Source of the DNA: JAHBWV01 sp964588385
Lineage (GTDB): Bacteria; Planctomycetota; Phycisphaerae; Phycisphaerales; UBA1924
Length of the DNA stretch: 64,000 nucleotides
Assembly: GCA_964588385.1 (NCBI GenBank)
Contig: CAZPPG010000013.1
Coordinates: 12,486 to 76,485, forward strand
Direction of reading: 5' to 3'
In this document: in pieces, positions 49,943 through 57,857 of the stretch
Layout: every line of letters starts with the position of its first letter
Position numbering within the stretch: the stretch's first letter is position 1
Program-made: the position numbers and the translations under genes
The notes under the pieces: model-generated
What the model was told of the DNA's origin: nothing
Seen by the model: the letters and a program-made list of their open reading frames with translations, nothing else
Database searches by the model: none

Positions 49943-50977
49943 ATGAGAGCCCTTGCCGTCCTGATGCTCTGCGCAACGGCCCGCATGACAGGTTGCTCAT
50001 CCTGGCCGTCAACCTCAGACTCGGCCGCTGACCCGATGTCCGAACGCATCGTGGCCACGGGGGGAACTACCGTCGCGGTGCCGCCCGTCTCTCCGGGGGT
50101 CGTCGGCAATCAGTCGGGCCTTGAGATCCAGTGGTGGGTGGTCGACGATCCGGAGTCATTCGTCGGAGCGGCGCTCGCCAAGTACGCCGACGGGCGCGGC
50201 GAAGATGCGTCAACTCCCCGGATGGAAGATGCAAGCGGCATTTCCGAGGACCGCGCGCCTGTGAGGTCCGGCGAACTGGACGACGCAACCCGTTCGCTCT
50301 GGTGGTCCAACGGCCTCCGCATACTCACCGTACCCATCGATGATCTCGGGCGCATTAAGTCTCGCCTCGATGTCGGCGCAATCGGCCACACACAGTGGCT
50401 CGGGCTGCTCCCCACGTGGACGCAGGTTCTCGCAGGCCCGGACTTCGAGGGTCGCCGAGCCATCAACCTCGATTCCGGCGAAGGCGGCCGTGTGGTGCTC
50501 GATGGTGGCAAGCTCCGCCTGCTCACCCGCTGCTGGACCGCCCCCAGCGGCGACGGAACCCCCACGATCCGCATCGAACTCGTGCCCCAGCACGTCGAGC
50601 CCAACGCTGCGAAGCTTCGTGAGCTCGCGGCTCTGGAATCCCGGGCGTGGACCATCGAAGACGAGGGGCTGATCTTCACTCGTCTTCGCGCCGGTTGGTC
50701 CGCGAACGGCAACGTTGCATACCTCATCGTGCCCGAGTCCCCCACCACCGACTGGACCAAGGTCTCGGAGCGTGCCGAACGCTCCGCCGCGGCTCGCGAG
50801 CGCGAGCAGAACATCGCCGAGGCCACCCGCGTCGGCCCATTCGCCGGCGCGATCCCCTCGGTCGGCGAGGCCATGCTCACCTCCGCCCTCTCAGACCCCG
50901 AGGGAAAGATCGGCAAACGCATCGTCATCGTGATCGTGCCCCGAATGCCCGAGCAGTACGAGCTGATCACCAAATGA
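49943..50977 (+). CDS. Putative lipoprotein, unknown function
   Basis: About 344 residues if started at the ATG at 49943; the frame is open from 49841 but the added residues are not part of a signal peptide. The N-terminus MRALAVLMLCATARMTGC gives a short hydrophobic stretch ending in a plausible lipobox Cys. The mature protein has no membrane helices and no family I recognise. Notable segments are GLEIQWWVVDDPESFVGAAL, LWWSNGLRILTVPIDDLGRI and a mixed alpha/beta end with KRIVIVIVPRMPEQ. Most of the sequence reads like a compact periplasmic domain. It follows the AsmA-like gene by about 170 bases in the same direction, so a role in the same envelope process is possible but unproven. Confidence 0.6.
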   Translation: MRALAVLMLCATARMTGCSSWPSTSDSAADPMSERIVATGGTTVAVPPVSPGVVGNQSGLEIQWWVVDDPESFVGAALAKYADGRGEDASTPRMEDASGISEDRAPVRSGELDDATRSLWWSNGLRILTVPIDDLGRIKSRLDVGAIGHTQWLGLLPTWTQVLAGPDFEGRRAINLDSGEGGRVVLDGGKLRLLTRCWTAPSGDGTPTIRIELVPQHVEPNAAKLRELAALESRAWTIEDEGLIFTRLRAGWSANGNVAYLIVPESPTTDWTKVSERAERSAAAREREQNIAEATRVGPFAGAIPSVGEAMLTSALSDPEGKIGKRIVIVIVPRMPEQYELITK

Positions 50978-50992
50978 CCGCTCCCGCCCGCG

Positions 50993-52198
50993 TCAACCGA
51001 TCGTGACCTTCCCCGTCCCCTTCACGATCTTGCCGATCGTGTAGACCTTCTCGCCGCACTTTGTCAGGCGTTCGGCCACAGCCTCCGCAAACGTCGGCTT
51101 GACGATCACGCAGTAGCCAATGCCCATGTTGAAGACGCGCCGCATCTCCGGCTCGGCGATCTTGCCGTGCTTCTGCAGGAACTTGAAGACAGGCAGCGTC
51201 GGCCACGCGCCCGCGTCGAGCTTCGCATCGACTTTGTCGCTCAGGGCCCTGACCAGATTGTCCGCAAGTCCACCCCCCGTGATGTGCGCCATGCCGGACA
51301 CGACCTGCTTGACCTTGTACTGCCGCATCGTTCGCACGATCGACTCCGCGTAGATCCGGGTCGGCGTGAGCAGCACCTGCGCAAGCGTCTTGCCCTTGTC
51401 CTCGCCCTGGGGTCCCTCCAACTCCGGATAGACCCGATCCAGCTCAAGCCCCGCGTGCTCAACAACCTTCCGCACAAGCGAATAGCCGTTCGAATGCACG
51501 CCGCTGGAGGCCAGCCCGAGCACCACGTCACCCGGCAGAACGCGCAGCGGGTTCATGGCCCGCTTGAGTTCGACGACCCCCACCGCAAAGCCCGCCATAT
51601 CAAGCTCGCCCGAGCGATACACCCCCGGCATCTCCGCCGTCTCGCCCCCGATCAGCGCGCACCCCGCGATCTTACACCCCTCCGCCACGCTCTTGAGCAG
51701 CGTGCCGAGCACCCGCTTGTCCACCTTCTCCACCGCGATGTAATCCAGAAAGATCAGCGGCTCGGCGCCCTGCACGATCAAGTCGTTCACGCTCATCGCC
51801 ACCAGATCGATCCCCAGCCCGTCAAAGATCCTCGCCTTGGCCGCGAGCGACACCTTGGTCCCCACGCCGTCCGTGCACGCAACCAGCACCGGATCCTTGT
51901 AGTTCCGCTTGAACAGCTTCTCGTTGTAATCCAGCCGGAAGAGCCCCGCAAACCCCCCCGGATTCTGGATCACCCGCGGCCCGTGCGTCCGCTTGAGCAC
52001 CGAATCCACCGTATCGATGAACTGGTCGTACGTGTCCAAGTCGACGCCCGCATCCGCGTAGGTCAGGCCCCGCTGGCCATCCGCTGGCGCCGCGTCATCC
52101 CGGCGCTCGGCAGACTCCTTACCGCCCTCCCGCGCGAGGGCTCGCTTGCTGCTGGGTGCCCCGGAACTGCCAGACGATGCCGATGCTCTACGCGCCAT
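50993..52198 (-). CDS. purM: Phosphoribosylformylglycinamidine cyclo-ligase
   Basis: 401 residues. AIR synthase: FGAM plus ATP gives aminoimidazole ribonucleotide, fifth step of purine synthesis. Motifs are YADAGVDLDTYDQFID (glycine/Asp N-terminal pattern), ACTDGVGTKVSLA, AMSVNDLIVQGAEPLIFLDY (the DLI-x-x-GA ATP site), GGETAEMPGVY, GLASSGVHSNGYSLVRKV and GMAHITGGGLADNL. The first 43 residues are a low-complexity Ser/Ala/Lys/Glu extension before the conserved start; no other start codon lies within it. Usual length is about 345. It is divergent from the sulfotransferase gene, and the gap holds a 13-bp tandem repeat (52227-52278). No other pur gene is adjacent. Confidence 0.97.
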   Translation of the reverse strand: MARRASASSGSSGAPSSKRALAREGGKESAERRDDAAPADGQRGLTYADAGVDLDTYDQFIDTVDSVLKRTHGPRVIQNPGGFAGLFRLDYNEKLFKRNYKDPVLVACTDGVGTKVSLAAKARIFDGLGIDLVAMSVNDLIVQGAEPLIFLDYIAVEKVDKRVLGTLLKSVAEGCKIAGCALIGGETAEMPGVYRSGELDMAGFAVGVVELKRAMNPLRVLPGDVVLGLASSGVHSNGYSLVRKVVEHAGLELDRVYPELEGPQGEDKGKTLAQVLLTPTRIYAESIVRTMRQYKVKQVVSGMAHITGGGLADNLVRALSDKVDAKLDAGAWPTLPVFKFLQKHGKIAEPEMRRVFNMGIGYCVIVKPTFAEAVAERLTKCGEKVYTIGKIVKGTGKVTIG

Positions 52199-52226
52199 GG
52201 GCCAAGCGTATCACCGTTGGACACAA

Positions 52227-52278
52227 CCCTCTGACCCAGCCCTGTGTCCCAACCCTGTGCCCCAGCCCCCTCACCCGG
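52227..52278. repeat. Four tandem 13-bp imperfect direct repeats in the purM/sulfotransferase divergent region
   Basis: Units are CCCTCTGACCCAG (52227-52239), CCCTGTGTCCCAA (52240-52252), CCCTGTGCCCCAG (52253-52265) and a weaker CCCCCTCACCCGG (52266-52278). The period is exact with no gaps. The strand bias is strong: C-rich on plus, G-rich on minus. It lies 28 bases upstream of the purM start codon, thus in its promoter or leader. Confidence 0.6.
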
Positions 52279-52350
52279 CCCCGCTCCAAGCCCCCCGCAC
52301 CACATGCTCAATCGCCACGGAATCGCCCTCTAAACCGCTACGATCACCCG

Positions 52351-53169
52351 ATGAGTCCCCCCAGCGATCACCCCAGAGATCCGGCCAGCCCCGCACCGAC
52401 GCTGATCTTTATCCACATTCCAAAGACCGGTGGCACGAGCCTTCGTACGACCCTGCTGAACGCGATCGCCCCGCGCCCATCTATCCGGCTCATGCACTAC
52501 GACCACTCTCGACTCGCCGCGATGCCGTTGGACGAGCGCCGGTCGCTCGCGATGGTGGAAGGGCACATGTACTACGGCGTGCACGAGCACGTTCCGGGCC
52601 CCTACCGCTACATGACAATCCTCCGAGAGCCGCTGGAGCGCGTGCGATCCTGGTATCGCTTCGTGCTCGCGTATCCGGAGCACCGTCTGCACCACCTCAT
52701 CGTCTCGAACCGGCTGTCACTGCCGGAGTGCATCAGACAGGGCATCACGGTCCAACTCGACAATCACATGACGCGCGCCCTGGCGTCTATCGAGTTTGCC
52801 GACGTGCCCTTCGGGCAGGTATCCGACACGATGCTCGAACTCGCCAAGTCCCGACTCGACTCAATGGAGCTTGTCGGAACAACCGAGCGTATGGCCGATT
52901 TCTACCGGCTCCTATGCTCGCGCATGGGCTGGGAGCCCATTGAGCCCCCCCATCTGAACCGCACCGCCGTTCCCGAGCACGGAAGAACCTCAGAAGCCAT
53001 GACCGTTCCTGATCCAGACGACGTCATGATCACCACGCTGCACCGGTTTGACGCTGAACTGTGGCGTCATGCCACTCTGGTGCTGGGTCGGCGCCTCACG
53101 GCGGCCGGCCTCACCGGCACGGGGGCCGCCGCGCCGCTCGGGTTTGCCCCCCTCGCCGCGCCTTTCTAG
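52351..53169 (+). CDS. Sulfotransferase family protein
   Basis: 272 residues from the ATG at 52351; the frame is open to 52156 but the added part is low-complexity. The PAPS-binding 5'-phosphosulfate loop is intact (LIFIHIPKTGGTSLRTTLLN), as is the 3'-phosphate motif (MTILREPLERVRSWYRF). The rest resembles sulfotransferase family 2/heparan-sulfate-type enzymes, with a helical C-terminus and no membrane segment. Such proteins move sulfate from PAPS to a carbohydrate or other hydroxyl. Planctomycetes carry many, usually for envelope or exopolysaccharide sulfation; no acceptor is indicated here. It is followed by metK 48 bases downstream. Confidence 0.88.
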   Translation: MSPPSDHPRDPASPAPTLIFIHIPKTGGTSLRTTLLNAIAPRPSIRLMHYDHSRLAAMPLDERRSLAMVEGHMYYGVHEHVPGPYRYMTILREPLERVRSWYRFVLAYPEHRLHHLIVSNRLSLPECIRQGITVQLDNHMTRALASIEFADVPFGQVSDTMLELAKSRLDSMELVGTTERMADFYRLLCSRMGWEPIEPPHLNRTAVPEHGRTSEAMTVPDPDDVMITTLHRFDAELWRHATLVLGRRLTAAGLTGTGAAAPLGFAPLAAPF

Positions 53170-53217
53170 GATCGCCACGCCCCGACTGCGGGTGAACACA
53201 CTGGTCAAGGAGCTTCC

Positions 53218-54369
53218 ATGGGCAGGTCTCATCTCTTCACGTCCGAGTCCGTCTCGATGGGCCACCCCGACAAAGTCGCTGATCAGATCTCAGACGCGAT
53301 TCTCGACGCGATGCTGGCCGAGGACCCTTACTCCCGCGTGGCGTGTGAAACAATGGTCTCCACAGGCATGGTCATCGTCGCCGGCGAGATCACAACCCGG
53401 GCCTACGTGGAGATCCCAGATGTCGTGCGCGCGACGATCCGAGAGATCGGCTACACGTCAGGCGACATGGCATTTGATTCCGAGTCATGCGCCGTGCTCT
53501 CCTCGATCAAGAAGCAGTCTGCGGATATCGCCATGGGCGTCGATCGCGACGGCGCGGGCGATCAGGGCATGATGTTCGGCTTCGCGTGCAGGGAGACGCC
53601 CGAGCTCATGCCGCTTCCCATCCAGCTCGCCCAGCGCCTCGTCGAACAGCAGGCGCACGTGCGTCGTGAACGCCTGATTCCCGGCCTCCGCCCGGACGCC
53701 AAGAGCCAGGTCACCATCGAATACAACGGCCAGAAGCCGGTCCGCGTGGACACGCTCGTGCTCTCGACGCAGCACGACAAGACGTGGAACGACCGCCAGA
53801 GCGAACTGAAGAAGCAGGTCATCGAGCACATCTTCAAGCCCGTACTCGGCGAGTGGTGGAACCCCGGCGTCACGTGCCACGTGAATCCCACCGGTCGATT
53901 CGAGATCGGCGGCCCACACGGCGATTGCGGCCTCACCGGCCGAAAGATCATCGTCGATACCTACGGCGGCCGCGGCCGCCACGGAGGCGGCGCATTCTCG
54001 GGGAAAGACCCGACCAAGGTCGATCGCTCCGCGGCGTACATGTGCCGTTACATCGCCAAGAACGTCGTCGCCGCCGGCCTCGCCGACGTCTGCGAGGTCC
54101 AGGTTTCCTATGCCATCGGCGTCGCAGAGCCGACCAGCGTCTTCATCGACTGCCAGGGAACCGCCAGGGCCGATGAGGACAAGATCGCGCGGGCCGTTCG
54201 CGAGGTCTTCCCCCTCACGCCCCGCGGCATCATCGACACCCTCGGCCTGCGTGCGCCGATCTACCGTCTGACCGCCCGTCACGGCCACTTCGGACGCCAG
54301 CCCGAAGGACCTCTGTTCAGTTGGGAGCGGACGGACAAGGCGGACCTTCTCAAGAAGACGGTCGGCTGA
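53218..54369 (+). CDS. metK: S-adenosylmethionine synthase
   Basis: 383 residues with AAGGAG eight bases upstream of the ATG. Motifs: LFTSESVSMGHPDKVADQIS, the ATP loop DRDGAGDQGMMFGFA, KTWNDRQSELKKQVIEHI, FEIGGPHGDCGLTGRKI and GGGAFSGKDPTKVDRSAAY with the P-loop-like GGGAFSGKD, then VSYAIGVAEPTSVF. It makes S-adenosylmethionine from methionine and ATP in the cytosol. Only 48 bases separate it from the sulfotransferase gene, too little for a SAM riboswitch. Length and motif order match the bacterial family exactly. Confidence 0.98.
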   Translation: MGRSHLFTSESVSMGHPDKVADQISDAILDAMLAEDPYSRVACETMVSTGMVIVAGEITTRAYVEIPDVVRATIREIGYTSGDMAFDSESCAVLSSIKKQSADIAMGVDRDGAGDQGMMFGFACRETPELMPLPIQLAQRLVEQQAHVRRERLIPGLRPDAKSQVTIEYNGQKPVRVDTLVLSTQHDKTWNDRQSELKKQVIEHIFKPVLGEWWNPGVTCHVNPTGRFEIGGPHGDCGLTGRKIIVDTYGGRGRHGGGAFSGKDPTKVDRSAAYMCRYIAKNVVAAGLADVCEVQVSYAIGVAEPTSVFIDCQGTARADEDKIARAVREVFPLTPRGIIDTLGLRAPIYRLTARHGHFGRQPEGPLFSWERTDKADLLKKTVG

Positions 54370-54398
54370 TCGAGCAACCTCGAGGTCGGCAGCGTTTG

Positions 54399-55736
54399 CT
54401 ACTCGCGGGCCGCACCCGCGAACCCCACCGGGCTGCGGTATCCCTCGCTGTCATACGCCCGAACGCCGATGAACACGTTGTCTTTGTTCAAGGGCAGCGT
54501 GATCTGCGTGACGTTGCCCACATCGGCTGAATCGGTCCATCGCGGTTCGGTCGTATCGCGCCACACGACCTCATACCCCGCCACATCCGGTTCCGGACTG
54601 GCCGACCAGCGCAGCGTCGTGGCACGCTCCAACTGAGCGGTCATGATCCGTACGTCCGCCGGCGTGGACGGCGCGTTCGCCAGGTGCAGCAGCGCGGCCG
54701 CGTTCAATCGTGCATCGTCGGCGAGATACGCCGCGTCAACGTGGTCTGACGTGTCGCCGAAGCGCCGCTCGCCCTCCACCCGCACATCCTGATGCTGCAG
54801 GTCGTAGTTCTCGTGGACCACGGTGAATCGCACGGCACTGAAGCCGCGCTCATTGAACGCCGAGTGATCCCCGCCGCGCAGGAACCGATCCGGACGGAAC
54901 ACCATCATCGGCCGCACGGCACAGGACTCAATCTTCGCCACCTCCTCGATGTAACGAGCAAGCTGGCGGCTGCCCCCGTCGCTCTCCGCCGAGAGCCCGC
55001 GGATCCGTGCGAGCTCCTCCGCACCCGCGTTCCGCGGGATCCCCTCGCTGAACACACGGATCAGCCCGCGTTCTCCCATCGGGTCTCCCACAATGTCGTT
55101 GTTCAAGACCGCACGAACGTCCTCACCGTCCGCCTTGGCTTGCGAGGCGCGATAGTGTGCCCCCAGCAGCCCCTGTTCCTCCCCGGGCGTCGCCAGAAAG
55201 ACGACTGTCGCGTCCAGTCGCTCCGATGCCAACGCCCGAGCACACTCGATCACCACCGCCACGCCCGATGCATTGTCGTTCGCCCCTGGCGCATCGACCC
55301 CGCGATCCATCTGGTCGCTCGCGCGGCTGTCATAGTGCCCCACCACGTAGTAGCGACGATTTGTCGCCTCCGGCATCCGGCCGGGCAGCACCGCGATCAC
55401 ATTCACCAGTTCCGTCGGCACATCAATCCGAGGCCCCTTTGGAGTGTCGAATGTCTCATCGAACACTTCCAGCCGCCCTTTCGGCTCAATGGAAGCAAGC
55501 TCCTCGCGGATCCACCTCCGCGCCGCACCAACACCGCGTGTCTCCGAGGTAGCGTCGCTCATGGTGTGGCGCGTGCCGAACGACACCAGCATCTCCACGC
55601 TGTGACGCAAGCCCTCGGGCGTGATACGCTGCTGCACGTCCAAGGCACGCGGCTTTGATTCGGGCGGTGCGGCCGATCCCATCGCGCCAATGTTGCCGAG
55701 GATGCCTGAGAGCACGACTACGTGGGCAATCGTCAT
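54399..55736 (-). CDS. Exported M28-family metallopeptidase with C-terminal FN3-like domain
   Basis: 445 residues. An N-terminal hydrophobic stretch (IAHVVVLSGILGNIGAMGSA) suggests a signal peptide. The zinc aminopeptidase core carries the ligands in order: VGHYDSRASD, GANDNASG, TPGEEQGLLGA (catalytic Glu followed by metal Glu), LNNDIVGD and the late GGDHSAFNERGF. M28 enzymes remove N-terminal residues from peptides or act on related amide bonds. After residue 355 a short domain (LERATTLRWSASPEPDVAGYEVV, RDTTEPRWTDS) has a fibronectin-III-like pattern. It is convergent with metK and divergent from the PEP-mutase-family gene. Substrate unknown; exported peptide scavenging is likely. Confidence 0.9.
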   Translation of the reverse strand: MTIAHVVVLSGILGNIGAMGSAAPPESKPRALDVQQRITPEGLRHSVEMLVSFGTRHTMSDATSETRGVGAARRWIREELASIEPKGRLEVFDETFDTPKGPRIDVPTELVNVIAVLPGRMPEATNRRYYVVGHYDSRASDQMDRGVDAPGANDNASGVAVVIECARALASERLDATVVFLATPGEEQGLLGAHYRASQAKADGEDVRAVLNNDIVGDPMGERGLIRVFSEGIPRNAGAEELARIRGLSAESDGGSRQLARYIEEVAKIESCAVRPMMVFRPDRFLRGGDHSAFNERGFSAVRFTVVHENYDLQHQDVRVEGERRFGDTSDHVDAAYLADDARLNAAALLHLANAPSTPADVRIMTAQLERATTLRWSASPEPDVAGYEVVWRDTTEPRWTDSADVGNVTQITLPLNKDNVFIGVRAYDSEGYRSPVGFAGAARE

Positions 55737-55809
55737 TGACGCAGTCTACCCGCACCGCCTCCTCTCTGCCCGCAGCTCCGCTGCCGCCCCTGTTGCTCTA
55801 TCATCCCGC

Positions 55810-56712
55810 ATGTCCATGCCCCACACATCGCCAGGCGCCCAGCTTCGTGAGCTCATGTCCAAAGGCGTGGTCGCGGCGCCGGGCGCGTTCAACGCACTCT
55901 GTGCCCTTGCCGTCCGGGACGCCGGGTTTCAGGCGGCGTACGTTTCCGGGGCCGCCACGAGCGTTGCCGCAGGCGTGCCCGATGTCGGCATCCTCACCCT
56001 CGACCACTTCACAAACCTGATCCGAGAGGTGTGCCGCTCCAGCGGCTTGCCCGTCATTGCCGATGCCGACACCGGCTTTGGCGAGTCTGAGATGGTCCGT
56101 CGCACCGTCATCGAGTACCAGCGGGCCGGCGCGGCTGGTCTCCACATCGAAGACCAGGTCTTCCCGAAGCGGTGCGGTCACCTGGATGGCAAACGCCTCG
56201 TCCCGATCGAGCACGCGTGTGAAAAGATCACCGCCGCCGCAGAGACAGCCGGTGCTTCTCAGGATCCATCCTTCATTATCTGCGCCCGCACCGACGCGCG
56301 AGGCGTCGATGGCTTCGAGGCCGCCGTGGAACGCGCCTCGGCGTACCTGCACGCGGGCGCCGACATGATCTTCCCGGAGGGTCTCACCAGTGAGCAAGAG
56401 TTTGCAAGGTTCGCCCAGGCCCTGAAGCTCGCCGTTGAGCCGGGGCTTCGGTATCACCTCCTCGCGAACATGACCGAGTTCGGAAAGACGCCCCTCATCC
56501 CACTGAAGTCATTCGGTGCGATGGGATACTCGCTCGTCATCTACCCCGTTTCCATGCTCCGCGTTGCGATGGGCGCGGTCACGCGCGCTCTCACGACGCT
56601 CCGGGAGACCGGAAGCGTCGAGACGCTTCTCCCTCAGATGCAGACTCGTGAACAGCTCTACGCAGCGATCGGCTACAAGCCCGGAGTCGAGTGGAAGTTC
56701 CCGCAGAGGTGA
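55810..56712 (+). CDS. PEP mutase/isocitrate lyase superfamily enzyme, methylisocitrate-lyase-like
   Basis: 300 residues from the ATG at 55810; the frame is open to 55621 within the divergent peptidase. The TIM-barrel family motifs are VVAAPGAFNALCALAVRDAG, IADADTGFGE (metal Asp) and the catalytic signature FPKRCGHLDGKRL with the Cys, then IICARTDARGV, GADMIFPEGL and VIYPVSMLRVAMGA. KRCGH with Cys is the signature of isocitrate/2-methylisocitrate lyases and related C-C lyases, rather than of PEP mutase or PEP hydrolase. The best guess is 2-methylisocitrate lyase, which cleaves methylisocitrate to pyruvate and succinate, but no prpC/prpD genes are adjacent, so oxaloacetate or other lyase activity remains possible. 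Confidence 0.88.
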   Translation: MSMPHTSPGAQLRELMSKGVVAAPGAFNALCALAVRDAGFQAAYVSGAATSVAAGVPDVGILTLDHFTNLIREVCRSSGLPVIADADTGFGESEMVRRTVIEYQRAGAAGLHIEDQVFPKRCGHLDGKRLVPIEHACEKITAAAETAGASQDPSFIICARTDARGVDGFEAAVERASAYLHAGADMIFPEGLTSEQEFARFAQALKLAVEPGLRYHLLANMTEFGKTPLIPLKSFGAMGYSLVIYPVSMLRVAMGAVTRALTTLRETGSVETLLPQMQTREQLYAAIGYKPGVEWKFPQR

Positions 56713-56731
56713 GAGTCTGAAAGGCGGTTCC

Positions 56732-57835
56732 ATGGCGGCGACTCGAGCGTTCTCGCGCGTGATGCTCATCCTCATCGCCGCACTGGTTGCGCTCCCGACG
56801 CACGGACAGGATGCTCAATCGCCGCTGCGACTCGCGATCATCGGCTTCACGCACGGGCATGTCGAAGGCCTCCTCTGGAACGCCCGGGAGAATCGGGACG
56901 TTCAGATCGTCGGCGTCTACGAGCCGGACGTCGAGCTGTTCAAGCGACTCGCCGCCAAGTATGGGCTCGCACCCGAGCTGCGCCACGAGAATGTGGCGGA
57001 GATGCTCGATGCCGTGCGGCCCGAGGCGGTCTCGGTCATGACCTCCACCGCAGATCACCTGATGGCCGTCGAGGCCTGCGCCCCCCGAGGCGTGCATCTG
57101 ATGGTCGAGAAGCCGCTGGCGGTCAGCAACGAGCACGCAGACAGAATGGCCGCTCTGGCCCGCGAGCACGGCGTCCATCTGCTCACGAACTACGAGACCA
57201 GCTGGTACGCGTCGCTCCACGAGGCCAAACGACTCATGGAGGATGGGGGGTTCGCTCCCCTGCGCCGTGCTGACTTCCGGCACGGACACAAAGGCCCTCG
57301 TGAGATCGGCGTTGGCCCGGAGTTCCTCGCGTGGCTGACCGAACCGCACGCCAACGGCGCGGGCGCCCTCTTCGACTTCGGCTGCTACGGCGCGAACCAG
57401 ATGACATGGCTCATGGAGGGTCGCGTACCCGACCTTGTCGTCGCCTCCGTCAGCACACTCAAGCCCGACACCTACCCGCGCGTCGACGACAATGCCACAA
57501 TCGTGCTGACGTATCCGAACGCGACCGCCGTGATTCAGGCATCGTGGACCTGGACACACGACACCAAGGAGGCCGATTTCTACACCGAGGGCGGCTCTCT
57601 CCACTGCGGCAAGTGGGATTCGCTCAGCACACGCCGGCCAGATCAGCCGCCGCAGAAAGCCTCGCCCTCCCCACGGCCGTCACCCTATTCCAACGAGTGG
57701 TCGTATCTGCGTGCCGTCGTCCGCGACGGAGCCGCGGTCGATCCGCTCTCGAGTCTGGAAAATAACCTGGTTGTTGTGCGCATCCTCGATGCCGCCCGTC
57801 GGTCCGTGGAAACCGGGCGTGCGATCGTTCCGTGA
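56732..57835 (+). CDS. Exported Gfo/Idh/MocA-family oxidoreductase
   Basis: 367 residues, ATG at 56732 with AGGCGG upstream, 19 bases after the previous stop and so probably co-transcribed. A signal peptide covers about 1-27 (VMLILIAALVALPTHGQ). The NAD(P)-binding Rossmann domain follows (LRLAIIGFTHGHVEGLL; VMTSTADHLMAVEACAPRGV), then the conserved EKP motif (LMVEKPLAVSNEHA) and the C-terminal alpha/beta domain (ALFDFGCYGANQMTWL with the HxxD-like site altered). Exported members of this family are common in planctomycetes and often act on sugars. The Rossmann glycine motif is FTHGH, unusual for GxGxxG, so cofactor use is uncertain. No twin-arginine motif. Confidence 0.85.
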   Translation: MAATRAFSRVMLILIAALVALPTHGQDAQSPLRLAIIGFTHGHVEGLLWNARENRDVQIVGVYEPDVELFKRLAAKYGLAPELRHENVAEMLDAVRPEAVSVMTSTADHLMAVEACAPRGVHLMVEKPLAVSNEHADRMAALAREHGVHLLTNYETSWYASLHEAKRLMEDGGFAPLRRADFRHGHKGPREIGVGPEFLAWLTEPHANGAGALFDFGCYGANQMTWLMEGRVPDLVVASVSTLKPDTYPRVDDNATIVLTYPNATAVIQASWTWTHDTKEADFYTEGGSLHCGKWDSLSTRRPDQPPQKASPSPRPSPYSNEWSYLRAVVRDGAAVDPLSSLENNLVVVRILDAARRSVETGRAIVP

Positions 57836-57857
57836 TGGAAGTTCATGGCGACCCGTC

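Noticed and set aside
53170..53217. SAM riboswitch upstream of metK
   Set aside because: Only 48 bases lie between the sulfotransferase stop and metK, too short for any known SAM riboswitch class, and no conserved core is seen.
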